Origin: Streptomyces sp. NBC_01351
GTDB lineage: Bacteria > Actinomycetota > Actinomycetes > Streptomycetales > Streptomycetaceae
Reading direction: 5' to 3'
Assembly: GCF_036237315.1 (NCBI RefSeq)
Contig: NZ_CP108356.1
Coordinates: 4,522,501-4,586,500, forward strand
DNA length: 64,000 bases
Positions 8,146 to 15,290 of the stretch are shown here, piece by piece. A model generated the notes under the pieces. That model made no database searches. It was not told where the DNA came from and was given only the letters and a program-made list of their open reading frames with translations. The position numbers and the translations under genes are program-made. Position 1 is the stretch's first letter. Each line of letters begins with the position of its first letter.

Positions 8146-8559
8146 GTGACGCAGCAGAACGCTGAGGAGCGACCGGGCATCGCCGCGGCAATCGTGGTGC
8201 ACGAGGGACGCGTGCTCATGGTGCGGCGCCGGGTCAGCGAGGGCCAGCTCTCCTGGCAGTTCCCCGCCGGCGAGGTCGAGCCCGGCGAATCCCGCGAGGA
8301 CGCCGCCGTACGCGAAACACAGGAGGAGACGGGCCTGACGGTGAAGGCGGTCAAGCTCCTCGGCGAGCGGGTCCACCCGGCTACCGGCCGACTGATGTCC
8401 TACACCGCCTGCGAGGTGATCGGCGGCCACGCGCACGTCGCGGACACCGAAGAGCTGGCCGAGCTCGCATGGGTTACCCACGCAGAGATCCCGCAGTACG
8501 TCCCCTACGGCCTGTTCGGGCCGGTACAAGAGCACCTCGATGCAGCTCTGACCCGCTGA
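8146..8559 (+). CDS. Nudix hydrolase
   Basis: This 137-aa single-domain Nudix enzyme has an intact box, GEVEPGESREDAAVRETQEE followed by TGL, so metal binding and pyrophosphohydrolysis of a nucleoside-diphosphate-linked substrate are expected. GTG 8146 follows GGAGGAG by six bases, and the gene starts two bases after the HTH-Nudix gene, so the two are co-transcribed and probably arose by duplication. Integrative elements of actinomycetes commonly carry Nudix genes near their transfer functions, which agrees with the relaxase just downstream. Confidence 0.85.
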   Translation: MTQQNAEERPGIAAAIVVHEGRVLMVRRRVSEGQLSWQFPAGEVEPGESREDAAVRETQEETGLTVKAVKLLGERVHPATGRLMSYTACEVIGGHAHVADTEELAELAWVTHAEIPQYVPYGLFGPVQEHLDAALTR

Positions 8560-8631
8560 CGAAGGCCGTTGAAGCGTGCGGCGTCGCCCCTTGCGTTGCA
8601 CGGAACATGCCGGGCCCTATCAGGCCGCGAT

Positions 8632-8693
8632 GTTCCTTCGGGGAACATTCGACCGTTCCTTCGGGGAACACATGCCGTGTTCCCCGAAGGAAC
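8632..8693. repeat. three 15-bp palindromic repeats, two direct and one inverted
   Basis: GTTCCTTCGGGGAAC occurs at 8632-8646 and 8655-8669, and its reverse complement occupies 8679-8693. Each copy is itself a stem-loop (GTTCC, loop TTCGG, GGAAC), and the first extends to AT...AT. They lie between the convergent ends of the Nudix gene and the relaxase gene. They could form a bidirectional terminator, but three spaced copies (8- and 9-base spacers) look more like protein-binding sites, for example for transfer or replication. Confidence 0.7.
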
Positions 8694-8708
8694 ATGGCGA
8701 CCTTCGGG

Positions 8709-10391
8709 CTACCGGCTGCCTCGGCGGGGTGGTTGCTGTCGTGAGGGAACAGGGACGGCTGCGCTCGAACCCTGGCGGGTGGTGCTCGCGGAGTCGGGGT
8801 GAGCGGGCCTTTCACCTGCCACGCCGACGAGGCGGTGCAGCCGCCAGACGAGGACGTCGCTGATCGAGGTGGCGGTGTCGAGTTCTCGTCGTCGGGTGGA
8901 TTCGGCGAGTAGGACGGTTGGGTCGTGGCCGGCCTTGTGGACGTCGGCGAGGGTGGCGGCCAAGGCGGGCCAGCTGGGCTCGGCGAGGATCTGCTCGGCC
9001 AGGTCGGGGAGTGCCTGGCGGACGAGGGTGGCCTGCCGCTGCTGCACCGTGACGGTGAGGCTGAGGCCGCGTTGGTGGATCACGGTCAGGGGCTGGATGG
9101 CGGCGGCCTGGTAGGCGGCGTGCAGGTGTTCGGCTGCTTGGCGGGCGGCTTCGGCTTGCTGGTCGTGGTGGCGGGTGTGGTGCCACTGCTGGGCTGCGAC
9201 GACGGCCAGGAGCAGGGCGTCGAGGAGGACCGCGAGGAGGGCTCCGTCCTTGGGCGCGGGTTCACGCACGATCGCCTTGATGGCCCGGCGTGTGGCCTGG
9301 GACTGCTGATGTTGGGCGCGGATGCGGGAGCGGCTGGCCCGCTCGAATGCGGCTGCTGCCTGGGCCAGCTGGGGCCTGTAGCTGGCGGGGGCGATGAGGG
9401 GGAGGGCGTCGAGGGTTTCGGCGAGCACGGTGATGTGCGCCTGGCCCGCAGCGTCGTCAGCGTCGTCGAGAACGTCAGGGATCCGGTCGGCGGCGTCGGC
9501 GACCTGCTGCCATGCCGTTCGCCGGCGTCCGGAGTGCTGGCTCGTGGAGTTGGGTTCGGTGGGCGCGAGGCGTTCGCTGATCTTGGGGTAGGACAGGTCG
9601 GGGGCGAGGGTGGAGCCTGAGAACCACACCGGCTCGCCCTTGGCGTTCTTGTCGTCGGCGAGGGCGACTTTGTAGCCGCGGATGTCGCCGGAGGGGAAGT
9701 GCTGGATGTCCACCAGCACGCCCGCGCTGCGGAGGATGGCGAAGAACTCCTCGGTGCCCGTGGCAGCGGCCACCGTTGTGCGGACGGTGGCGCGCAGCCT
9801 CTCCCGGGGTGTGGCGGTGTGCCCAGCGCGCAGGGCCTTCTCCTGCTCGGCGCGGGTGGGGCGTTTGGCGGCGGTGCGGTCGCCGCGTACGACCTGGCGC
9901 AGGCCGTACTCCTTCTCGATCGCGGCGCACTCCTTGTCGGCGCGCGGGAAGTCGTTCCAGTGGCGGGCTGGGGTGAGATCGCCTCGGACCTTGGTGGCGA
10001 CGATGTGGATGTGGTCGTCGGCGTGGCGGACCGCGACCCAGCGGCAGGCGTCGGGGTCGCCGGCCGGGGCGATGCCAGTGGCGTTCAGTACCCGGCGGGC
10101 AATCACCGCCCACTCGTCGTCCGTCAGGACCCGGTCCTCGGGCGCGGCCCGCACCGAGCAATGCCACACGTGCTTCTCCGGTGCCCGGTCGCCAGCCTGC
10201 TTGACGCGCAGGTCGAGGACGGTGGCGAGCTGGGTGAGTGTGGCCTCCTCGTCGCGGCCGGGGTCGGGGGCGAAGCCGTCGAAGGACGCCACAAGGTGGG
10301 GGTCGGTGTGTTCGTTGGCGCGGCCGGGGCCATAGAGGTAGTTCAGGACGCCACGGGTGTTGGCGCCGGCCTTGCCGATCTTCGCGATCAA
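8709..10391 (-). CDS. relaxase (MOBP type)
   Basis: This is a 560-aa conjugative relaxase, the enzyme that nicks oriT and stays bound to the transferred strand. The HUH metal motif HADDHIHIVAT (His123, 127, 129) is intact; candidate nucleophile tyrosines lie in GVLNYLYGPGR (residues 18 and 20). The N-terminal 250 residues form the nickase; the rest is long, helical and Ala/Gln/Arg-rich, with a hydrophobic stretch ALLAVLLDALLLAVVAAQQW (about residue 385) that may touch the membrane or a coupling protein. The TTG start is immediately after the mobC stop (TGATTG), so the two are translationally coupled. Confidence 0.88.
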   Translation of the reverse strand: MIAKIGKAGANTRGVLNYLYGPGRANEHTDPHLVASFDGFAPDPGRDEEATLTQLATVLDLRVKQAGDRAPEKHVWHCSVRAAPEDRVLTDDEWAVIARRVLNATGIAPAGDPDACRWVAVRHADDHIHIVATKVRGDLTPARHWNDFPRADKECAAIEKEYGLRQVVRGDRTAAKRPTRAEQEKALRAGHTATPRERLRATVRTTVAAATGTEEFFAILRSAGVLVDIQHFPSGDIRGYKVALADDKNAKGEPVWFSGSTLAPDLSYPKISERLAPTEPNSTSQHSGRRRTAWQQVADAADRIPDVLDDADDAAGQAHITVLAETLDALPLIAPASYRPQLAQAAAAFERASRSRIRAQHQQSQATRRAIKAIVREPAPKDGALLAVLLDALLLAVVAAQQWHHTRHHDQQAEAARQAAEHLHAAYQAAAIQPLTVIHQRGLSLTVTVQQRQATLVRQALPDLAEQILAEPSWPALAATLADVHKAGHDPTVLLAESTRRRELDTATSISDVLVWRLHRLVGVAGERPAHPDSASTTRQGSSAAVPVPSRQQPPRRGSR

Positions 10392-11039
10392 TCAGGCCGC
10401 CCTCTTCGATGTGGCGGCTTTGTCTGACGCCACATCGATCGCGGTGGCGGCGTTACGGGCCAGACCGAGGACACGTGCCGCTTCCCCGAGGAGCGCTGTG
10501 TCCCCAGGCTGTGGATGGCCGCCGGAGTTCAGTTTGCGGGCGATCTGGTTGACGTTGGTGCCGATCCTGGCGACCTCGGTCCGCAGGGCGGCAAGTTCGT
10601 CGATCAGGTCATCGTGGGAGGTCCGCTGGCCGGGCACCGCGAGGTCACCCGCAAGGTGGGACACGACGAGAGCGCCGACGAAGTGGGCGCCTGCCAGGTT
10701 CAGACGACGGGCCTCGGCGAGGATCTCGGTGTGCTCTTCGGCGCTGTAGCGGACGTCGACACGCATCTTGCGCTGCTCGGTCTCACGGGCGCGGCGGCGG
10801 GCGATCCGGTACAGCGCGGCCTCGTCGGCGGCCCGTACGACGGGCTGGCCGGCGTCGGCGGCACCGGCCGCCTCCTGCCCCGGTGCGCCCTCGCGCCGGG
10901 GTTCTGCCTTCGCCACCCCCGGGGCGGAGGCGGTGTTGGACCGGCCCTTGGACGGTCCAACGCCATACCTTGCTGCCTGGTCTGGGGCTGGGGTACGGGC
11001 GGTGTGCTGCTGGTGGACGGCGAGATGGGGCTTAGGCAT
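10392..11039 (-). CDS. mobC: MobC-like relaxosome accessory protein
   Basis: This 215-aa protein has the MobC C-terminal domain: a basic beta-strand/RHH-like segment ETEQRKMRVDVRYSAEEHTE (about residue 95), helices through ARRLNLAGAHFVGALVVSHL, and the hallmark RTEVARIGTNVNQIARKLN near 165. MobC proteins bind oriT and help the relaxase reach the nic site. The N-terminal 90 residues are Pro/Ala-rich and probably disordered. ATG 11039 has AAGGA six bases upstream. It is directly joined to the relaxase gene. Confidence 0.85.
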   Translation of the reverse strand: MPKPHLAVHQQHTARTPAPDQAARYGVGPSKGRSNTASAPGVAKAEPRREGAPGQEAAGAADAGQPVVRAADEAALYRIARRRARETEQRKMRVDVRYSAEEHTEILAEARRLNLAGAHFVGALVVSHLAGDLAVPGQRTSHDDLIDELAALRTEVARIGTNVNQIARKLNSGGHPQPGDTALLGEAARVLGLARNAATAIDVASDKAATSKRAA

Positions 11040-11101
11040 GTTGGGTCCTTCTTCGGGGGTGGGTTCGCCTCAGGGGGGCGGAGTGGGGGAAGGCGCGTGC
11101 T

Positions 11102-11124
11102 CACCCGCGGTGCCGGCGCGGGTG
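11102..11124. repeat. hairpin between the DUF2637 and mobC genes
   Basis: CACCCGCG (11102-11109) pairs perfectly with CGCGGGTG (11117-11124) across a seven-base loop, within the 95-bp space before mobC. It could end transcription of the DUF2637 gene or form part of oriT, which usually lies near mobC. The sequence does not decide between them. Confidence 0.45.
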
Positions 11125-11134
11125 GGAGGCTGGA

Positions 11135-11974
11135 TCAGCGGACGGCGGCGCGGTGCTCGTCCAGCTCGGCCTGGAGGATGTCCTTGGCCTCCTCGGCGAG
11201 GTCCTTGTTGATGGTGAAGCCCCTGTCGCGGACTGCGGTCTCGATGCGACGGCGGGAGGCGTGTCCGGCCCGGCCGGGCTGCGCGGTGCGGCCCATCTCG
11301 ATCGCCTGCTCCAAGGTGGCGCTGGGCTTGCGTCCCTTGTGCTTGGGCGGGCTGTCGATTTCCGCCACTTGTTTCCGGTCGGGCGCCGCCACAACCCGGC
11401 CGGGCTTCGGCGCTGTGGGGGCGGGCGCATCGCTGTCCGCGGTGGCCTGTGCGGGCTCGAGCCTGGTGGCGGTCTTGGGGCAGGCAGTGGCGTGGGCGCC
11501 GGCCGTGTTGTGGCGGGCGTCGGGTTGGCGATGGACGAGGAGGTAGAGGTGGACGGCTCCGGCCAAGGCGAGCGGGGCGATGGCGGAGATGGTGCCGACG
11601 GTGATGTCGTCCAGGAGGAGGCCGCCGTGGCGGGCCTGCTGGTTGAGGCGGATGGCGTGGAGCACGTTGGCCCAGATGCTGGTGAGGGTGGCGAGACCGA
11701 CTAGGGCGGACACGTAGAGGCGGGCGCGCAAGGGTGCGGTCCTCAGGATGAGAAGGGCGCCGATCCCGATGGCGATGAAGCCGTCGATGACGAGGGGGAA
11801 GGCGTACGTGAGGATGGGATGGATGTGGCTGGCAGCGGCCATCTGACGCAGGGCGTCGTAGGAGAGTGCGAAGGCGGCGCACGCCATGAGAGCGACTCCG
11901 GTGCGGATCGGCCTGGACAGGACGGTCCGGCCGGGGAATGAGGTAGACGGGGAAGGGACGGCGGAGGAGGCCAA
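11135..11974 (-). CDS. DUF2637 membrane protein
   Basis: This 279-aa protein has four predicted transmembrane helices in its first 150 residues (GVALMACAAFALSYDALRQM; YAFPLVIDGFIAIGIGALLI; LYVSALVGLATLTSIWANVL; ISAIAPLALAGAVHLYLLV) and a charged C-terminal tail that may include an HTH-like region (ASRRRIETAVRDRGFTINK). This matches DUF2637 proteins typical of actinomycete plasmids and integrative elements, thought to act in spread or transfer though not characterised. The TTG start at 11974 has GGAG eight bases upstream. Confidence 0.8.
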   Translation of the reverse strand: MASSAVPSPSTSFPGRTVLSRPIRTGVALMACAAFALSYDALRQMAAASHIHPILTYAFPLVIDGFIAIGIGALLILRTAPLRARLYVSALVGLATLTSIWANVLHAIRLNQQARHGGLLLDDITVGTISAIAPLALAGAVHLYLLVHRQPDARHNTAGAHATACPKTATRLEPAQATADSDAPAPTAPKPGRVVAAPDRKQVAEIDSPPKHKGRKPSATLEQAIEMGRTAQPGRAGHASRRRIETAVRDRGFTINKDLAEEAKDILQAELDEHRAAVR

Positions 11975-12060
11975 GCGTGATGCTCCAGAGGCTGCGGGAG
12001 CCCCACCTGGGCGGCCTGCGGCGGGAGCAGGCGCCTTGGTGGATGGGCTGATACCGGTGG

Positions 12061-12106
12061 GCGCTTACGCTTCCCCCTCCCTAAAGAGGGGGAAGCACGT
12101 AAGCGC
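12061..12106. repeat. large compound hairpin, oriT or terminator candidate
   Basis: Outer arms GCGCTTACG (12061-12069) and CGTAAGCGC (12098-12106) enclose inner arms CTTCCCCCTC (12070-12079) and GAGGGGGAAG (12086-12095), with a six-base loop and a two-base CA bulge, making 19 paired bases. It lies between the helicase terminator and the DUF2637-mobC-relaxase genes. A long imperfect palindrome close to mob genes is typical of oriT or of a rolling-circle origin; a terminator is the alternative, although the helicase already has one at 12209-12236. Confidence 0.6.
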
Positions 12107-12208
12107 TTAGGGGCGGACGAGTCGTTCGTTCGGCCGTACGCGCCTGACCTGCGGTTTCGTGAAAAACGAATGCGGTGTAGGCGCTGCGTAGGTGTGTTCT
12201 GGCCGGTC

Positions 12209-12236
12209 GGGCGCGTACGGGTCCGCGTACGCGCCC
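12209..12236 (-). terminator. hairpin terminator of the helicase gene
   Basis: Perfect 11-bp arms GGGCGCGTACG (12209-12219) and CGTACGCGCCC (12226-12236) with a six-base loop begin six bases past the helicase stop codon. There is no T-run, as is usual in Streptomyces. Confidence 0.65.
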
Positions 12237-12241
12237 CAGGG

Positions 12242-13795
12242 TCAGGAGACGACGACGGTCATGTGGCGGGCGGGTGCGGCGGTCCAGCGGGTGGCCTGGC
12301 CTCCGCCGGAGCCGCCTCCCGCGCCGGTCTCCTGGGCTGCGTGGCCGCTCGTGGCGAGGTTCTCCAGGCGGCGCCGGGCCTTGGCGATGTCCGCCTGGCT
12401 GGGGCTGGTCTCGCCGGTGATCTGCTCGGCGAGCTGGCGGGCGGTCAGGCCGCGCGTACCGGCCTGGCGGAGCAGGGTGAGGGGGTCGAGGTGGGTCTCG
12501 ACGCGGGAGGTGCCTCGGGTGTGGTCGTGGGTGATGGGCAGGGGCCCGATCTCGTCGTTGACCGTCTTGAGGTGGTGGAGGTGGACGATCGGGTCGCCCG
12601 CCGCCCCTGCGAGGAACAGGACGCTTCCGGCGCCGGCGGTGAACCAGGCGGAGCCGTAGACCTGGTCCAGGATGGGTCGCTGGTTGCGTGAGGCGTCCTG
12701 TCCCTGCTTGCGCTGGTGGTGCAGTTCCATCAGCTGGACGCCGTCGCGAAGGAGCTGCTGGCGGGCGTTGTTGTAGGCGAGCCCGGCCTCGTCGTCGGTC
12801 AGCTTGCCGACGACGTCCTTGAGGCTGTCGATGACCACGGTGTCGGCGCCGTGCTCGGCGGCGAGCTCGGCGAGCAGGTGCGGCTCGGCGATCAGGGAGG
12901 CGGGCAGCGGCCCAGACCAGAAGACAAGGCGCTGGCGCAGGATCTTCTCGTCCACTGGCCGGATGATCCGGCTGAAGGCGCGGGCCAGCTGGCTGGGCCG
13001 GTCCGCGGCGATGTAGAGGACCTTCTTGCCCTCCTGCACGGGCATGTCCAGCACCTGGGCGATCAGGCCGATGCGGGCCAGGACGACCTGCTGGGCGATG
13101 GTGGACTTCCCCACCCCGGGCGGGCCGACCAGCATCAGGCTCTCGCCGGCTGCCCAGGCCGCCTTCCCCGGTGCGCCCCAGATCGGCTCGGTGTCGGTGG
13201 CCGTGTCGGTGACGAAGGCCCAGCCGTCGAGGGCGTAGCGCTGCAGGCGTCCGCCGGAGCTGCGGCGGGATCGGTCGGTGACCTCCTGCAGCGAGGCGTT
13301 CAGCAGGGTCCTGACCTCTTCGGGGTCCGCGCCCTCCGAGGTGGCGCCTTGCAGTACGCGGACCGCCATGGCCTGCATGGAGCGCAGGTCGGCCTGCTGC
13401 CGGACGATGTCGGCGTAGTACTCGGCGCCCGACCCGACCGCTGCGGACGACGCGAGGGTGTGCAGGTAGGTGGCTCCGCCGACGCGGTTCAGGTCGCCGG
13501 TGCGCTGGAGCTGGTGGCCGAGTGCGATGGGGTCGGTCGGCGCCTGCTGTCGGCGCAGTTCCACCAGGGCATGCCAGATGGTGGTGTGCGCGGGGTGGTA
13601 GAAGTCGCCCGGCTCCAGGATTTGGCGGAGGCGGTCGATGGCCTCGCTCTGGTAGACGCATGCGCCGAGTACCGCCATCTCGGCTGCCTCGTTGCGCGGC
13701 ACGTTCATCGACCCGGCCGCCGCGAGGGTGGAGGGCTGGGCGAGCTGTGCGGTCAGGGGTGTGCCTGTGGGCCCGATGGCCGTAGGGTTGGGCAT
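12242..13795 (-). CDS. DnaB-N / RepA-like replicative helicase
   Basis: This protein (517 aa from ATG 13795) couples a DnaB N-terminal-like helical domain (about residues 30-140, with AVLGACVYQSEAIDRLRQIL and ATYLHTLASSAAV) to a hexameric RecA-fold helicase: Walker A GPPGVGKST (224-232), Walker B DTVVIDSL, then the downstream LMELHHQRKQG and a basic winged-helix-like C-terminus. Such proteins start replication of actinomycete integrative elements by unwinding the origin. ATG 13795 has a strong GGGAGGGA site. An upstream in-frame ATG at 13867 lacks one, but its first codons (MTTHQ) resemble those of the peptide before xis. A terminator follows the gene. Confidence 0.8.
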   Translation of the reverse strand: MPNPTAIGPTGTPLTAQLAQPSTLAAAGSMNVPRNEAAEMAVLGACVYQSEAIDRLRQILEPGDFYHPAHTTIWHALVELRRQQAPTDPIALGHQLQRTGDLNRVGGATYLHTLASSAAVGSGAEYYADIVRQQADLRSMQAMAVRVLQGATSEGADPEEVRTLLNASLQEVTDRSRRSSGGRLQRYALDGWAFVTDTATDTEPIWGAPGKAAWAAGESLMLVGPPGVGKSTIAQQVVLARIGLIAQVLDMPVQEGKKVLYIAADRPSQLARAFSRIIRPVDEKILRQRLVFWSGPLPASLIAEPHLLAELAAEHGADTVVIDSLKDVVGKLTDDEAGLAYNNARQQLLRDGVQLMELHHQRKQGQDASRNQRPILDQVYGSAWFTAGAGSVLFLAGAAGDPIVHLHHLKTVNDEIGPLPITHDHTRGTSRVETHLDPLTLLRQAGTRGLTARQLAEQITGETSPSQADIAKARRRLENLATSGHAAQETGAGGGSGGGQATRWTAAPARHMTVVVS

Positions 13796-13888
13796 GGATT
13801 CCCTCCCCGGAGTGCATACGGCCCTGGCAGGCCGCACTCCCGGTTGATCGTCTTGATGGGTGGTCATTCAGGGAGCCGTTCGTGGCCT

Positions 13889-13906
13889 CCGGTGCGCTAA
13901 CACCGG
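13889..13906. promoter_or_regulatory. operator candidate upstream of the helicase, shared with xis
   Basis: CCGGTGCGCTAACACCGG is a perfect palindrome with six-base arms and a six-base centre. Its core on the minus strand, CGGTGTTAGCGC, recurs exactly at 14718-14729 upstream of the excisionase operon, and in both places about 30 bases separate it from an ATGACCACCCATC sequence. A common regulator, probably the intervening XRE protein, is the simplest explanation. Confidence 0.6.
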
Positions 13907-13952
13907 GGGCCGCTCCCATTTCCGGGCGCGGCGGGCCATGTCCGGGACCAGA

Positions 13953-13981
13953 AGCATCGTGTGTACTGGCCGCACAGTCAA
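13953..13981 (-). promoter_or_regulatory. candidate promoter of the helicase gene
   Basis: On the minus strand TTGACT (13976-13981) and GATGCT (13953-13958) are separated by 17 bases, a fair match to a housekeeping sigma promoter. It lies 47 bases upstream of the shared operator. Confidence 0.4.
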
Positions 13982-14003
13982 GCCCCAACTTTGAATCTCC
14001 TGC

Positions 14004-14018
14004 GCACAATATTTGTGC
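14004..14018. promoter_or_regulatory. AT-rich palindrome between divergent helicase and XRE genes
   Basis: GCACAATATTTGTGC has perfect six-base arms around TAT and stands out as AT-rich. It lies between the two divergent promoters, 20 bases upstream of the -35 of the XRE gene, so it is a likely operator for autoregulation. Confidence 0.55.
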
Positions 14019-14038
14019 TGCGGATGCGCAAGATGGGG

Positions 14039-14067
14039 TTGAGTCTGTGCGATCGCCAAGTTAACGT
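14039..14067 (+). promoter_or_regulatory. promoter of the XRE regulator, probably leaderless
   Basis: TTGAGT (14039-14044) and TAACGT (14062-14067) are separated by 17 bases. The ATG follows the -10 by only six bases and has no Shine-Dalgarno sequence, so the mRNA probably begins at or near the start codon. Confidence 0.5.
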
Positions 14068-14073
14068 GGTGGT

Positions 14074-14694
14074 ATGACGCAGAACGACTGGCAGGGGCGC
14101 CTCACGCAGCACGTGGCCGACGCCGTGCGCCACTATCGGAAGGACCGGGGGCTCAGCGCTCAGGCCCTCGCGGACGCCTGCGGCAAGCTCGGATACCCGG
14201 TTCAGCGGACCTCCATCGCCAACCTGGAGAACGGCCGCCGGTCCGGCGTGGAGCTCGCGGAACTCTTGGTCCTCGCCAAGGCCCTGGAGATCCCGCCGAT
14301 CATGCTCATGCTGCCCGTCGGCATGGCCGGCGCGGTCGAGGTCGTACCCGGGGAGGAGCTCCCCATCTGGAACGCCATCGCCTGGATCAGCGGCGAGACC
14401 CTCCTCGGCAGCGAGCCGAACCCCGGCACCGCCAACGAGATCATCTTCGAGCTGCGCATCCACGCGCAGGCCGTCAACCAGGTGCAGAAAGCTATCCAGC
14501 TCGCCGAGGAGACCCAGCAGCACGGCCTGTACCGCAATCAGCGCCTGAACGGCAGGAGCATGCGCGAGGCCATCCAGGCGTACGCCAAGGACAGTGTCAT
14601 CGATCTCCGCGATTACCGCCGCAAGCTTCGCGCGCGTGGCATCGAGCCGCCGGCTCTCCCCGAGGACCTCCAGTTCCTCGACGAAGTCCAGTAG
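14074..14694 (+). CDS. XRE-family HTH regulator of the element
   Basis: This 206-aa protein has an N-terminal XRE/Cro-C1 HTH (residues about 10-65: AVRHYRKDRGLSAQALADAC, then the recognition region VQRTSIANLENGRRSGVELA) and a C-terminal helical region rich in Gln and Glu that probably oligomerises. It is divergent from the helicase and upstream of the xis-int genes, the usual place for a repressor controlling replication versus maintenance. The gene appears leaderless. Candidate binding sites are the palindromes at 13889-13906, 14004-14018 and 14718-14729. Confidence 0.85.
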   Translation: MTQNDWQGRLTQHVADAVRHYRKDRGLSAQALADACGKLGYPVQRTSIANLENGRRSGVELAELLVLAKALEIPPIMLMLPVGMAGAVEVVPGEELPIWNAIAWISGETLLGSEPNPGTANEIIFELRIHAQAVNQVQKAIQLAEETQQHGLYRNQRLNGRSMREAIQAYAKDSVIDLRDYRRKLRARGIEPPALPEDLQFLDEVQ

Positions 14695-14717
14695 CACCCT
14701 CTGTCCTGGCTCACACG

Positions 14718-14773
14718 CGGTGTTAGCGCGCCGCGAGCCAGGACCGCAGCCACAGGCTGCATGACCACCCATC
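14718..14773. promoter_or_regulatory. second copy of the operator and leader found upstream of the helicase
   Basis: CGGTGTTAGCGC (14718-14729) is the exact inverted copy of 13894-13905, and ATGACCACCCATC (14761-14773) is the exact inverted copy of 13855-13867. Weaker similarity (GATC, then GGAGTGC) continues for about 20 bases. The same arrangement therefore precedes both the helicase and the xis-int unit. Confidence 0.6.
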
Positions 14774-14895
14774 ACACGATCCCGCCACCGGAGTGCCAGC
14801 TCCAGCGGGAAGGAGTCCCCGTGCGCCAAAACCAACCCTCGTTGTGCCACTGCTCCATATCCCGTGCCTCCCTCACCCGAGGCGGTGCGCGATGA
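14761..14895 (+). CDS. small peptide (44 aa) coupled to xis
   Basis: An ATG at 14761 opens a 44-codon frame, MTTHHTIPPPECQLQREGVP onward, with two closely spaced cysteines (CHC) near residue 30. Its TGA overlaps the xis ATG (ATGA), the usual geometry of coupled translation. The ribosome site is weak (AGG four bases upstream). The first five codons match those at the far 5' end of the helicase frame. It could be a real small protein or a leader peptide; no family is recognised. Confidence 0.45.
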   Translation: MTTHHTIPPPECQLQREGVPVRQNQPSLCHCSISRASLTRGGAR

Positions 14896-15263
14896 CGAAG
14901 CGCAAGCCGCCGACCGACTCCGGCCTGCCGCGGCTGTTCGGTCCTGATGAGATCGCCAACGCCCTCGGCTGCTCTGCTTGGTGGGTCCGCGACCGTGCGC
15001 GTCGCCGCCTCATTCCGTTCACGTACGTCGGTGGCGCGTACCGCTTCACCACTGACCACCTGGCCGAGATCATCCGCCTCCACGAGGAGCGGCCCGCAGA
15101 GGCCGCCCACCCCGCCAAGCCGACTGCTCCTGCGCGCACGGCCGGCTCTCCGCAGGCCCGTTCCGCTTCTGGCCCCGGCATGTCCCTGCCCGGCACCCGG
15201 CTGAAGGCCCGGCCGCCCCGGCGCCTCCTCGATGCCCAAGCCCGCTACGGGACCGCCGCCTAG
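14892..15263 (+). CDS. xis: excisionase-like DNA-binding protein (HTH_17)
   Basis: This 123-aa protein has a MerR/HTH_17-type winged helix in its first 65 residues: LFGPDEIANALGCSAWWVRD, then RARRRLIPFTYVGGAYRFTT and DHLAEIIRLHEE, the pattern of actinophage and integrative-element excisionases. The C-terminal half is Pro/Ala/Ser-rich and probably disordered. It overlaps the preceding small frame by ATGA and lies 27 bases before the integrase. Xis proteins bind the att arms and steer the integrase towards excision. Confidence 0.82.
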   Translation: MTKRKPPTDSGLPRLFGPDEIANALGCSAWWVRDRARRRLIPFTYVGGAYRFTTDHLAEIIRLHEERPAEAAHPAKPTAPARTAGSPQARSASGPGMSLPGTRLKARPPRRLLDAQARYGTAA

Positions 15264-15290
15264 ACCTGCCCACGACAGAGAGGGGGATAC

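Noticed and set aside
8632..8693. GTTCC repeats as a CRISPR array
   Set aside because: Spacers are only 8-9 bases, one copy is inverted and there are no cas genes.
12081..14009. 642-codon frame on the helicase strand in another phase
   Set aside because: Its composition is Arg/Pro-rich and it coincides with the helicase, whose Walker motifs are in the chosen frame.
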